DNA from: Pipra filicauda
Taxonomy: Eukaryota; Chordata; Aves; Passeriformes; Pipridae
Length of the DNA: 64,000 nucleotides
Assembly: GCF_003945595.2 (NCBI RefSeq)
Contig: NW_024104554.1
Span: forward strand, 496,001 to 560,000
Direction of reading: 5' to 3'
Numbering within the stretch: the first letter of the stretch is position 1; each line of letters opens with the position of its first letter. Under the pieces are notes generated by a model. It did no database searches. It had not been told where the DNA came from and worked only from the letters and a program-made list of their open reading frames with translations. Positions 37,501-49,973 of this stretch are shown here, one piece after another. A program made the position numbers and the translations under genes.

Positions 37501-40500
37501 TCAAAAATCCAAGAATATTTTAATTTTTCATATAAATGACTTCATAAAGGGAAACTCCTGCTCCTTTCACAAACAATGTTTTAAAAGATCTGATGGAGAA
37601 GATAAAAGCACTGTTTTGTGTCTGTAATTTCAATGGACAGCAGGAAAAGTGTCTTACACTAATTGCAATTATTTCTTCTGGTGACTGGATGTTTATTTTA
37701 TTTTTCTTTTTTTAATGCTGAACTTTTAGAAAATCATTTATTCATGACATAATTCATCCCCACAGCTATTTCCATTACTTTTCACAGTTCAGCAGCAAAC
37801 ACAATTTCCTCTGCTTTTCTCTATTATCATATGTGCATAAGACATTTCTATAAAGTACCATAATTTTAACATTCTTCCTTAAGTTTATCAGTATCATTTT
37901 TTCCTCATATTCAAAGGATAAGCTATATCAGTTATATTAAGGCTGCTCTCAAAAGGAGTTCAGCACATGAAAGCAGAGAATTTCGGAGAATAGTTTTAAA
38001 AGAAATTACAGTGCAGTACAAGCGAGTTCAAAGTCAAGACACAAGGCACATGAAGTCAAATAAACAAATTATAAGATGAAAATGTATTTTCAAGGTTTTA
38101 CCAATGTTTTTCCCCACAAAAATCATCAAAGAAGCTAATACTTTTATTGTTGGAAAACATGTAATTAAATAGACATATAAAACAAATTGTACGCAACTAG
38201 CAAGTTTTCCTTAAACAAGCACATAGAGGCTGGTTGAAGTGTTGTGGCTATTCAGTCTTCTTAATTATTTCCCTCAATTTTCTTACACAAAGTTCTGTGG
38301 TCCACAGCAGGTAAGACTGTTTCTGCCTGGCACAACTGAAAAATGTGGCCAGTCTAACTACCCTCATTACCCCAAGACATGAATAAGGAAACTAACTTCA
38401 AAGCTACTGGAAAATTCAGTGTCAAACAAATTAGAAAAAAATTACCAAGTTGCAGCAATAGCCTCATAATATTGGGAAGATAAAATCAAAGCATTAGGCA
38501 TGAAAATTACTGTGAAGAATGTATATTAATTAAGTGTGCCAATACACCTTTTTATCAAGTCAACAAAATTAGTGCAAGAGCCTTGCAATACATCATGGAG
38601 AAGGGCAATAGTAACCAGTGTAAGTGTAATGTCTGCAGATGATCCATTTTGCAGGAGCTGCCTCATTAGCAGCTTGGTGATGGAGCTAAGAATTCCAGAC
38701 AACTGTTGCAAAAGCTGAAATTATTTCTCTAATCCCCATCATTGCCTTCCTCTGCTGTCCCTTCTACTGGTGTTTTCATTAAAATGCAGGTATATAACCT
38801 GGCAATATATTCCAGACTCATCTGAGGGAAGCAAGTGCTCAGTGTTTGATAGCTTAGTGGTGGGGTTTGGAGTCTGGAGGGTTTAGACACAAGGGAACAA
38901 TCTACTGTAGGTTGCTTTTCAGTTTATCAAAAACTTAAACAAAGATACACTTCACTAATGCTGTGAGTCCAAAGACATTGTTCCTGACTTAAGTCAGAGA
39001 TAGCCTTCCTACTTCCACATTCCAGATAGCAGAAATGTGCTAACTTTGATTTCATTTTGATTGACGGTTTTCTGCCAGCCAACCCTTTTCCTGCTTCTTT
39101 GTGTTATAGCCCCGTGCGTGAATGGGCCCTTTTTCCAGATGGTGATCAGTATAGCCCCCTTGCCAATATTTTAAATGACTGGAAAGGGATTGAGAAGAAA
39201 AATTCAGGTACTGGTGTTGGAAATAGTAAATGCAAGAGAAACTACCTTTTGGATCATCTGATTGTGACTAGAAGACCATCTTTAGGGTATACACTTGGGT
39301 GTGAATTCACTGATTCCTTTTTTCTGGTTTGTGAGTAATTTTAGTGCATATTACTATGCACGTTGCATGGTAAGTGCTTATATGACAGTTGCAAGCAACA
39401 TGTAAATTTATATCCAGCTAACTTCTCTGTAGTGACCATCTCCAAGTCCTGTTTTAGTTGCACGTTGTGTCTATACCCCCTGTTCCCCACAGATATCTCT
39501 AGTTGCCTTCTTAGTTCCAGGGAGAATCACTTATTACTGATCTGTACCAGCACAGCATATCTAATGCCTTCTACAAAATACACCAGATCACACAGGTCAG
39601 TCACACAGAGGAATAAATTCATCATCTAGGATGTGCCCACTCTTGACTCCCACTGATCTCTACAGGAAGGGAAATAGGACCACAGATGCTACTTTCCAAC
39701 TTGGTTTAAGGCAATCACATAAAGTCAGCAAGAAGTTGCCTCTTACTGTGTGGTTTCCCTGCACTAGGTACGAGAGGCATTTTCATACCTGAGTAGGATT
39801 GAACAACTGTAATACTGCTTATACACCACCCTCAGGAACAAAACAATTACTAAGATAAATGTGTGATACCACATGCATTTTATATATCTAATTACATAAA
39901 GAAACACTCTAAAATGAAATATTTTTTTATTCTTTTTCCAAGTCATATGCCTCACTTCATATTATAACATAACTATAGCAAATAACATGAAAAAAAATCA
40001 TTGCAGAAACCAAATAGATGAAGAAACATCTTAAATTGCATAGCTTTAGAAATAAAATGCTAATGCTCTCTCCCTCTGAGCAGAACCAAAGCCTCACTGT
40101 GCATCAATGGATGATGACATCAGAGTATTATAAGGAATGTTTCATCAAAAGATAGCCTTCATGTCTCCCTGAAATTCAGTTTAATCCCATGTCAGAGTTA
40201 ACAAGCTGACTGGAGCAATCTTTTAAGATGAGTTAAGCTTATTTTCAGAGAACAGCTGTGGACCTCTAACCTCTGCTGCCACAATACCAAGGGTAGGCAA
40301 GGTTTTGCTATGAGGAAGGACTAGTGCCATTCATGCTGTGGCATAGTATACAGTCTGCCTTTTCTAGGGACTAAGGTTCTAGTAACCTTTAAAGGACAGA
40401 TATGGTCTTTTGTCTCTCAGGATTCTTGTTTTCTACCTGTTCTCAGGACTCATATTGTTCATGATTCACAACTGAAGTAACCAGAAGTGACCGCTGATAT

Positions 40501-41924
40501 AAGATGCTTTTTTTTTCTTTTTCAGTAAGAGCTTAGACCATTGGATGACCATTCTGCAACTAGAAAATTCTAGCCTATTGTAAAAATAACTGCTTAGGAA
40601 GACTTCTATTAGTTGTTACAATCAGTGAGTATTGTAATGGGTTGCCATGAGAGTCATTCAGGTGAAAATGATTTATACTGTTCCAAGTTCCTCATTTATT
40701 AAAACAATCATGATACTGACATTACAGTACATTGGTCCTGTTTCAATTTATTTTCTTGTAGGTAGAGACACAGCCAGCAGAAAACCTTTCTCAGTTCATA
40801 GTTGCTTTTAAATATGTTGTGGTTGCAGATGGTGGTGTATAAGAAGGAATTTAGAAGGAACAGTTCATGAAAGAAACAGAACTCACTACTTAGAATGGTC
40901 TAAAAAAGGGCAAAGAAACTTTGAGAACAGTAGAAATATATTCCATCCCTCAAAATGCCCCTTCAGTCATCATCAGTTTTACCACTTATTTTTATTGTCA
41001 TATACCAGGACTCCATTATATAAGGTCTGTACCATGACTTGAATATATACCTCTCTCCTTGTATCTATCTGTTCAAAAAACCTTAAACTGCAAGTTAAAA
41101 GCACCAAAGGAAAGCAGGGTATTTTTTCACTGGTAGAATTTACTAATCTGACATGTTGGAGTTAGGGATTTTTTTTTTCAAGTTCTTTTGTGACCTTGGA
41201 TGGAATTTGTATGGGTTTCTCTCCAGTTAAATATGTAGAGAAAACACCAGGCAGATTTTCTGAACACCCCTTGGAGAATTTTGAAAGCTTGCTATGTATG
41301 GTTTCTCACATATGGGCACATAAAGAGCCATTCTGGTGCATAAATAATGTCCCTGTTTTCAGTCTCCTAATCTTTAAGTTTAGCAACCAGGATCCCCACC
41401 AGCTGTAGAAGACTACAAAAAAGGGCTCTAATTTGTGAATCCTGAGACAGGGAAGATGCCTAAAACCCAACATATACACGTTAGGTAGCTTCAATACAGG
41501 ATAGGGGGGGTGTTTGGTAATACTCAGTTCAGAAATACTTAATCTCCTCATTAATTACAAAGGAAAACTCTGAAGGAAATTCTTTTCTGAAAAAGAAAAC
41601 TGATATGAGATCAGTTTTGTCTTTTGATAGCAGCTGCTACCACTGTTGTTGACTGCTATCCTTGACACTTCTGTGCCCCAATGCCACTGGAAAAAGATTT
41701 ATTCTTCTGAGAAAACTGTGCAGTATTCAATGAGACTGCACATTGTACAGACCACATTTATTAGCTGGATTATTTTAATGATGATAAAGCTGTGAACGTG
41801 TTTGGAGGACAAAACAACCTGCATTAGTTTGCCAAGGAATAAATAATTAGTGACAAAGAGCAGAAGGGAAAGGGAATGATTCAGTAACATGCACAGATAA
41901 ACTACTAGAAAGAGCCCATTGTAT
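34501..41924. other. AT-rich non-coding stretch, no gene recognised
   Basis: No coding exon or named repeat is identified. A run of 14 A is at 36755-36768. The segment at about 38500-38720 shows open frames on both strands and balanced composition, and could be a conserved non-coding element, but only alignment would show that. An acceptor-like site (pyrimidine-rich, ending TTATAG at 39109) begins a frame with no recognised product and only a weak donor (39208). Confidence 0.5.
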
Positions 41925-42069
41925 GATTGGAACAGGCTCCCTGAGGAAGTGATCACAGCACCAAGCCTGACAGAATTCAAGAAGCTACATGGTGTGACTC
42001 TTGGGGCTGGACTCAATGATCCTTGTGGGTCCCTTCCAACTAAGCATATTCTGTAATTTTCTGATTCTG
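41925..42069 (+). mobile_element. CR1 LINE, short 3'-end fragment
   Basis: This is a 5'-truncated CR1 on the plus strand, about 145 bp. It begins in 'ggaacaggctccctgaggaa', continues through 'cctgacagaattcaagaag' and 'actcaatgatccttgtggg', and ends in the CR1 terminal octamer-like repeats (ATTCTGTAATTTTCTGATTCTG, in two pieces around 42049-42069). A small internal deletion relative to the usual CR1 3' end is apparent in the middle. Only the very end of the element is present, so it encodes nothing. Confidence 0.9.
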
Positions 42070-45000
42070 TTAAACTGGAAAGCCAAGATAATACCTGGTT
42101 ATGGACAGAGATCCTACAAGAGGATGAGCAGTAAAGGGCACAGATATTAGATGGAGTGGATGATTATTTGTAAGCCCAGTTTGCTGGATTGTGTGACAAC
42201 ATAAGGATAAGATCAATGTTAATAAATTGAAATTTGTGATACATTGGTTCTTGATCAGGAGGCATTTTGAAAAAGGGATCTAAAATTTGTTGATTCTGGG
42301 TTTTGGTACCATGTTTTAATTAATTCCCATGCTTCAGGGCCTTTGCTCCTCACCTGCTCACACCAGAATGTTTTGGGTTTGTGACTTAAACTTTTTCCTG
42401 AACTTTTATGTTTGGCTGGTTGGTTTGGTTTGATATTATTTTTCTCTTATTTTTTGCTACTTGAAGCCCTAGAGAGTACTGACAGTTAAAAATGGGAGGT
42501 GTGGTGTGTGCTTCTTGTGTTGTTGCAAAGCCTATCAAGTACTCAGCTATCCTCTTCTATGCTCAAGAGAGGAGAGCTAACAGTGGATGGGATGAACAGA
42601 AACTGGGAATCCTGAAATTGTTTGTCTTTTCCTGCAATATGTCATCTTTTCTCCCCATCACAAAGAAATATTAGCTAAAGACATGCCTTTAGGACATTAG
42701 CCCTCAAATGTACATACCTGAACTTTTCTTCTCTCATCATATTGCCTACAATTTTTTCTGTCACTTCTGATGTTTGATGCTAGAGACTTCAGCTTGATCA
42801 CAGGAAGTGCTCTATGGATTGTTCCAGGTTAAATGGCCATTGCACTGATACTTGCAATTGCAAACACCTAAAACTTTTCCTGAGGACCCTCTTGATTCTT
42901 TTTTCTGTTCAGATACATGTTGACCTGGAGTTTTTTGGGGGTCATAGATGCCGTCACTGTGCTGCTGGACCTTTTATTCCCCTACAGGAAGACAAAGAGT
43001 GTCTGAACTGTTCCTTGAGAGGCTTTTAGGCACTTCTTGACTCAAACAGTCCACAGTGCAATACTCTGGAATTGAATTTATCGACACTGAGCAGTTTCAG
43101 TTCTTAGTGATGAACTGAAATTGAATCATTATCACCAATCATTTCTGTGGTATGCCTGAGATATAGCAATTTGATGTTATTGGGTGGCTCACATAGGAAT
43201 TAAATTCCAGCATAAAGTTGATGGCTTAAAACAGGAATATTTTATTTCTTTGCTAGGTCACTACTATATATGTACTACTATTATGCAAGAAGATTTCTTA
43301 AATGAAAATTTCTCAGACTGAAAGCTACATTTTCTATCTAATGGGTTCTAAATTATACATAAACTGTGCAATTTTCAGACGTGATACAACTTGTTCTGTC
43401 ACAATGTCTTCTAATATGGAGGCTGTTTCCATTAAATAGACAGTTCTGTACAGATGGACTACAATACCTTCAGTTTTGAAAACATCCACTTATAGTGCTA
43501 TCACATACGAGCCAAGATTTTTTAAATATTTCTGCTTGTCTTTATCTTGACTAACAGCAATAATTGCTGTCGGAAAAGAGTGGACTCTTCTATTAAAAAC
43601 ATTCAATTTTGAGTTCTATATAAAAAGTGAAACACGACATATAAGAAGAGCTTACCGTTCAGTTTCATAAATTTATGCATTGTCTGCTTTTTGTTGTTAT
43701 GTTATAACCCCAATAATTTGTTTACATAACTGTGCCAGCATGTGGCACCATGGGCAGGTATCTTCCTCTTCCACACTGGCACAAATGCAAAACTACTGCT
43801 GGCAGCTACTGGCATTATCCCCCATTAAAGGATAAAAGAGATGGACATATAATCTCAAATTTCAATTAAGTCTTGAAAAACAAAACAACAGAAAAAAACC
43901 CTCTACCCTATTTAAGTTTAGACAGATTATCTGAAAATGATGCTTTGATTTTTTTTTTATTTTTTTGCAGAAGTAATTATGACAAGCTCAGTAATTTGCT
44001 CTGTTAGCAGATGAGTGAAAAGTTGTCACTGCAGCAAATGAAAACTCGGGGATGTGGAAAAAGATATCTGGCTGCAGACCAGTGTAAATTACTTCTGTGA
44101 GCACCAGTCTCAGAAATTATAGCTTTGTCCAAGAGGGGAAAAAAAAAAAAAAGGAAGCAAAATTAAGGATTTTGATATGTCCTCAGAATTGTATGTTTGT
44201 AACCCAGTCATGGCAAACAGCACCCACATACTGCCTTATAGTGATATCCCCAAGCAACATCAAGTAGGTTTCCTCTTTCTTTCTCTTCTGTACACTTTGT
44301 AAGTAAATTGGGAGTTGTCAAACCAAAAGGTTTCCCAGGGACTTCTCAGGTGCTCTCTTATCTGTCCTATACTGTTCTCAAATACAAAACTAAATGAATT
44401 GTCATGAAGCTGATGCCACTCTTGGTATTCAATCCAATGAGTAATTCAATTACAGGAATAAGTATGATCTAAAGGATACCTTGTTCTCTTAGTGTAGGAT
44501 AGAACTGATTATGGACATCTGCTGTGAGAATCAGCTGCACAAAGATGTAGGAAGGCAGCAGTCTATTCTCTTTTTCCACAGCACCTGAAAAAGGACACTT
44601 AAGGACCAAGAAGAGAAAATGTAGCTAAAGGTCACTCTTTTCCCCACAGCTGTTTGACTGTATTTTAGAAACTGGTGCCAATTTCAGCATATTTTTATTC
44701 TGTGTGGATTCAGAGCATTATGTACTCTGTTTTAGCTATCTTTGTGCAAGTTGAATTCAGAAGAACCTGGTGATTTTTTAAAAGCATCTTGGCACTGAAA
44801 CCCCTCTGGATATGTGTTCTTTGGCAGATATAGGTCTTTAAATCATATTTTAGCAAGCGAACAAGTCTGATTTTAAAATGGCATTCTATTATGCCAGTAT
44901 TTTAATGAAATCTGAACTATAAGCAGCACTTCAGGACCTGGAGGGAAGTGATGAAAAAGGAGTACACAGTGTAAATGTTTACAACAGGTTATTAATGTGG

Positions 45001-46380
45001 CATTTTTTCTGATAATCTGGCTCATTTTGCATTATGGCTTTATCAGGTGTGTGGGGTTTTTTGTTTGTTTGTTTGTTGGGTTTTTGTTTGGTTGGTTTTT
45101 ATCTTCCTTTGTTGTTGATTTTATGATTTTTTGTGCTTACCCATCTATTCTTGTTTATATTTACTGCAATTCTTCACTACTTTTATTCCAAAGGCATTTG
45201 CATCTGTTATTAATAGCAGATAGGATAGAGGGAAACATAACGGTGTGACTCAGCAGCAGTGTCTATTTAACCAGTAGCATCCAATAAGGCACGTGTTTAC
45301 TGTATGATTGCACTGCCACATTTCACACAAATGGTGGATCACTACTTCAAATAAGTTTTCAATACTTGTTCATAGGATACACTACCAAGTTGTAGTTTTC
45401 TTACATCCACTCATCAAAAACTTCTGATCATAATTACAATTGAGCCAGTGCCATCTTGGTTCTAAAACAGTAAAGATATTGATTACTTTATAGTCCATTC
45501 CTCCTAGGATGACTGATGTATAAGTTTTAGTTTGTAATGACAATCTCATATGAATCTACTGTAGTAAACTCTCACTTAAAATAATTATAGGCCCAAAGAA
45601 GGTATTGTCTGCAGACTGATATATTTGTAAGATATTTTTTCTTACAGTAGAGATGCTCATTTCATGATCAATGATTACTAAAAATAGCTTTACCTGAATA
45701 GATACATGTATTCTGTTCCTCCTGATTTGTCAGATGCACCAGATTCCTATTGTATTTATCTGAGGTGTTTGATTTGATTTCAGAAATATTTATCACTCTT
45801 CTTTTATATTTTCTCCTCATCATTAAAATATAAAATATTATATTTCAAAGCCCAGTTTGATTTCTTCCATTTCAGACGTATTTAAATAGAGCAAAAAGAA
45901 ATTTCATTAACTTTAAAGGCTATGTTTATATCACCAAATAAGTCAGGCAGGTGTACGTCTTAGGGCCCCGAGGACACATGGTGTGACATGGCTCATAGGA
46001 TGTACAGCTAAACTGTAATCCCCGCTTTCCAGCAGGGAGGATTTACACACAAGGTACCCTGCTCGGGAGATTCTTTCACCATCCACTGAGCTGTGTCCAA
46101 GAAGAGTGCATCTATACTAATAAGTTAAAAGGTGATACTGCCAAGGCAGTGGAGCTTGGTTACTTAAACTGTTAAGTAACTAGATAGGTCCCTGGCATAG
46201 TTTTGTTACAGCACTCTCCTGGGCAATGCCAAAGCACGGTCCAGGAAATCCCACACACCGTGACCTGTTCCCAGTAGGCAGCCTGGATGCTCCTGTCCTG
46301 GAGTCAAGGGAAATTTACAGTCTTGTTGCCTATGTCCTGCAGAGAACAGACACTGGGGCCAGATTGCCTCATTGTCATAG

Positions 46381-46428
46381 CCCAAGTGGAGAGCATGTCA
46401 ACAAACCCTAGTGGAGAGCATGTCAACA
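46381..46428. repeat. Two-copy 23-bp direct repeat
   Basis: CCC(A/T)AGTGGAGAGCATGTC followed by AACA occurs at 46381-46403 and again at 46406-46428, with one mismatch and 2 bp between the copies. It is probably a local tandem duplication (period 25). Confidence 0.85.
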
Positions 46429-47176
46429 GCTTAGCAATATGGATGTCTGTATGTTAGTGCCTGAGCCAGTGCAATACACAAAATGTGCAGAAGCAATTAA
46501 TAGAGATCCCTGCTGTGTATGAGTGTAAAGGAAATGCAGTGTGCTAATTAAGATGCTTAATACTTAGTTCTTTAAGATGTAAACCCAAGAAACTCAGATA
46601 CAGTCTCTTAAGACCTGCATATACTTCAAGCTTTAATTACTTCAACATTGTTCATTTGAAATTTTGTCTTATTATTTACAGTGAAGAAACGTATGATGGA
46701 ACATTGTGTCAGATATGCTGGACAGGGTCTAGAGACAGAAGGACCTCATTTTTCCTTAAGAGTAGTGACTAAAAAAGCTATTTAGCTTATTATCTCTGAA
46801 GGTCTGCCTATTAGAAGAAAATTAGAATACAATAACCAGATATGTGGAGTGAAGCAAATGGAAATAAAAAGTATGAAATCAACTTCTCTCTTCCACTCTA
46901 CTTCCCTCTTTTCTCAAGAGTTTCTCAGTTCCCACTTGTCCTGCAGATAATTTCTGCCTGTTGCCTCCTAATCTTTTTCTGCTCCCTAGAACCTGCTTCC
47001 AGTTGAGCCTGGTATTTTCTTGAAAATGCTTCAGCAATTTCTTCATACAGAAGCCTACTGAATAGCCACAGACTTCTCAAATCATAAACAAAGAAATGAA
47101 ACATGTTGTCTGTCACAAATCATTTACCATGGAATGATGAGTTAACTTTGCAGAAGAGCTCACACATGGTTAAATT

Positions 47177-47195
47177 AAAAAAAAAAAAAAAAAAA
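47177..47195 (+). repeat. Poly-A run (19 bp)
   Basis: Nineteen consecutive A form the longest homopolymer noticed. I see no attached retroposed sequence upstream. Confidence 0.9.
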
Positions 47196-47539
47196 GGTGG
47201 CATTAACTTTAAAGGAAGAAAAGCAGAAATGTCACAGAGTTTTGTCCTAACATCAAAATATAGATGATAGGTATGCATGCTCCTCCAAAAACGTGAACCC
47301 CCCACTTTCACTCCAATCCAGGCCCTGTTCCTCCTCAGGCATAGGTGAGTCAGCAGGTGAAAAAACTTTTTAAATCTGCATAAGGAAGGACATGATAAAC
47401 AGGAAGGAGGGAAATCTAATTTAATGTTATATCTCATACATGGGGACTTAAATCAGGTGATAAGGACAAGCCTAGGCACTTTACCTCCTTTTGTTTATTG
47501 CAGGTGAACTGGTTGTCTTGTAATGAACTAGGGTTGTAA

Positions 47540-47561
47540 CATCACTAACGAATTAGTGATG
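47540..47561. other. Perfect 9-bp hairpin
   Basis: CATCACTAA pairs with TTAGTGATG around a CGAA loop. No associated gene or element is recognised. Confidence 0.6.
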
Positions 47562-49099
47562 GTATGGGCTGATTCTGTTGAGGCTTTTAGGCTGTGATAG
47601 CAAAAGAGGATTAAAAGTGACAGTGGAGTTATTGTGCCATAATTGATCATGATATATGCGATAGGTACTGGCAGAAGCCTCTTGAAATTAGTTTAATATT
47701 TCAATAATACCTACTTCTCTTACTGCAGTTTGTGCATTGTTTAAGTGTATGATTTATTGAAGACTCCATTAGAGCTGAAGAGCTCTGTGCAGCTAATGGA
47801 AGAGATAGTCAGATATTTCAAGCAGATATTTAGGCAAAAAAATTTTATGATTCCTGGAAATTCTTTTTATAATGCGACATTTTGCCCAGCACTTCTTTCC
47901 TACTTTTGGCTCAAGTGTTTTATATTATTTTGCCCTGAGTGAATATATTAATTTAACTATAGCAGTTGCACTAATGTCATTGAACCTTATGGCAGGACAT
48001 GACATACTGCAAGGGTAGGGAAAGGTTAGAAATGATTGAGCTCCCTTGAACTCTGTGCAAAGTAAACAAATTCTGCAGCTATACAAATGTTAGAGCTACT
48101 TCAAGCCATAGAAATTACTTAGAGAATAGAGCAAATTATTATTAGCAAAGTTTACTGTGGGTTTTTTTCTCTATCTTTGGCTGTGATTAAGCATAGTAAT
48201 AAGATAAACTTCAAAAAGGAAATTAAATCATGTGCTGCTTAAATTAGTTTTACATTTAAAGTATGTGAAGCAGAATAAGGTATGTATAGTAGAATGACTG
48301 TCCAGAGACTGTGTTTGTAGAAAATAGTTACTGGCTGAAGATGGACACCTAGGGCTTATCTCAGTAACAGTGAATTAAATAGTGCAGAGACCTCAGTACT
48401 GAGTCTTGATTGTCTCTACAGTTGGAATGATACAATGGTCCCTCAGGTGATTTCTGTCTCCAGTAAAATAATTCCTGGCACAGTTCAAAAGAGCACTTCA
48501 GAGGCAGTTTGGAGGTTAGAATCTTCTTTTGTATTGTGCCACTTAGCTTAAGGGTCATAAAAATAAGTTCTGCATGCTTAATTTGCTTGTATATATAGCC
48601 CTTGTAGTATTAGAAAGCACTTAGCTAATTCCTAACTTAATATTCTCTCATGCTTTCTGATTAGTATTATAATAAAGCTATGAGATAATGAAGGATTAAA
48701 ATATGTCTAAACTATGTGAAGGTGCTAATAAATCTGAAAGACAGGTCTTGGGTGAGCAGCCATTAGAAGTGAAACATACAATTTCTAAGAAATGGGTGCT
48801 GCTCTTAATAACAACTTACAGGTTAAAGTGTTTTCAGTTCTTCACAAAAGAAACTCATGCTCTAGGTAGGTATAACATTAATTTTTAAATAGATACCAAG
48901 ACTTATGTATGGTACGTAAGGCCATGTGGAAGATGGGAGTGTCTGCTTCACTGAGCTTATATGATCAAGAATCATTTTGATGCTGAAAGGGGAAGCGATA
49001 AACAGGAGCATAGAGACCCAACCCAAAAATCAAAAGCTTTGAGCTACTAATTGAACTACCATCAAAAAAATGCGGACAGAGCTTTAGAGAGGGCCACCT

Positions 49100-49620
49100 G
49101 GACTATGTGACTCAGAAGAAGGTGAAAACTAGGAATGTGAGGGTTTGGGACTTTCAGGGGTGGCTCAAGAAACTATGCAATGTTTACAAAGGAATGTTTA
49201 GGGAAAGAGAATGGGATAGGTACAAAGCTGGGGCTGATAGAGTGGGGTACGAAAGAGCTGATCTCGTGGGATCTGGAGCTGGTCAGTGCACTTGTGTGAC
49301 TGAGCCCTGTGCCAGATCACCACAGGCTGTCCTGCCTTTTTTAAAGGCTCTTTTAACTCTCTGTCTGCATGGTCTCACTCTTGTGTGTGTGAGGGCCAGC
49401 TACTGGGAGGACTGGCATGAGTGCACTGGGTGCAAGCCACTGGAATCAAAGCAGGGTTTAGGTGCCCCTGTACTACAGTGCAAGCAACTGAGGGCCTGGG
49501 GGTCTTTGAGAGGCTGGAGAGGAGCACTGTGTCCCCCAAAAAACAGCTACTAGAGGGACCAGAAGAAGTGCTCATCAGGGCTCAGCACTGATGGCTTGAG
49601 TGGGATCATGGAGTTGCTGG
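49100..49620. other. GC-richer block with a 148-codon frame, origin unknown
   Basis: This block is much richer in G+C than its flanks and holds a plus-strand frame of 148 codons (49107-49553). The encoded sequence has no recognised domain. Its Cys and Trp content and lack of conserved motifs look like translation of a non-coding GC-rich repeat. There are no clear TG...CA ends or poly-A tail. It may be a decayed LTR or other transposon, or a regulatory element. I do not annotate a gene. Confidence 0.35.
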
Positions 49621-49947
49621 AGCAAATATAACATCCTTTAACACTTTATGTTTCTTATATTGTAAAAGGGGAAGGGAAGAAAGGACAGAAAACGTTCAGT
49701 TATTCTGGTTAAAACAGGTGTTTGAAAATGGGAAGGTTAGGAAATATCTATTTCTTTTTACTACTTTGATGAAAGCTGTGGAGTCCAACCTATAACCAGG
49801 GAATAGGTTTCATTTTTTGGAGTGATTAAAGACCTTAATTGTTTGAAGCAATCATGAAATTAAACTACACTGAATTTCAAATGGTCTATCTTGTTCTTAA
49901 GATCATTCAGATATACTGTAACCTTTTACAAGCTTTGTTGTTTTGTT

Positions 49948-49973
49948 TGTTTGGACCTTTAAGGGTCCAAACA
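49948..49973. other. Perfect 10-bp hairpin
   Basis: TGTTTGGACC pairs with GGTCCAAACA around a TTTAAG loop. No surrounding element is recognised. Confidence 0.6.

Larger units (their letters stand above)
42070..49099. other. AT-rich non-coding stretch, no gene recognised
   Basis: I see no gene. Local features are 14 A at 44139-44152, a G/T-rich GTTT-type tract at about 45050-45110, a GC-richer unexplained block at about 45945-46440 containing a 23-bp tandem-like duplication, 19 A at 47177-47195, and a perfect 9-bp hairpin at 47540-47561. A 6-nt segment at 47339-47344 is flanked by splice-like AG and GTGAGT but is probably chance. Confidence 0.5.

Noticed and set aside
39057..39338. Plus-strand frame after a pyrimidine-rich acceptor-like site (39109)
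   Set aside because: The only nearby donor (CAG/GTACTG at 39208) is weak, and the peptide resembles nothing known to me.
44997..45248. Hydrophobic 83-codon frame resembling a membrane protein
   Set aside because: Phe/Val/Gly-rich sequence is produced by the G/T-rich GTTT tract.
47339..47344. 6-nt microexon between CTCAG and GTGAGT
   Set aside because: The splice-like sites are good, but a 6-nt segment is easily produced by chance and contains TAG; no supporting context.
47120..47437. Minus-strand 105-codon frame with a phenylalanine run
   Set aside because: The run comes from the 19-A homopolymer; no recognised protein.
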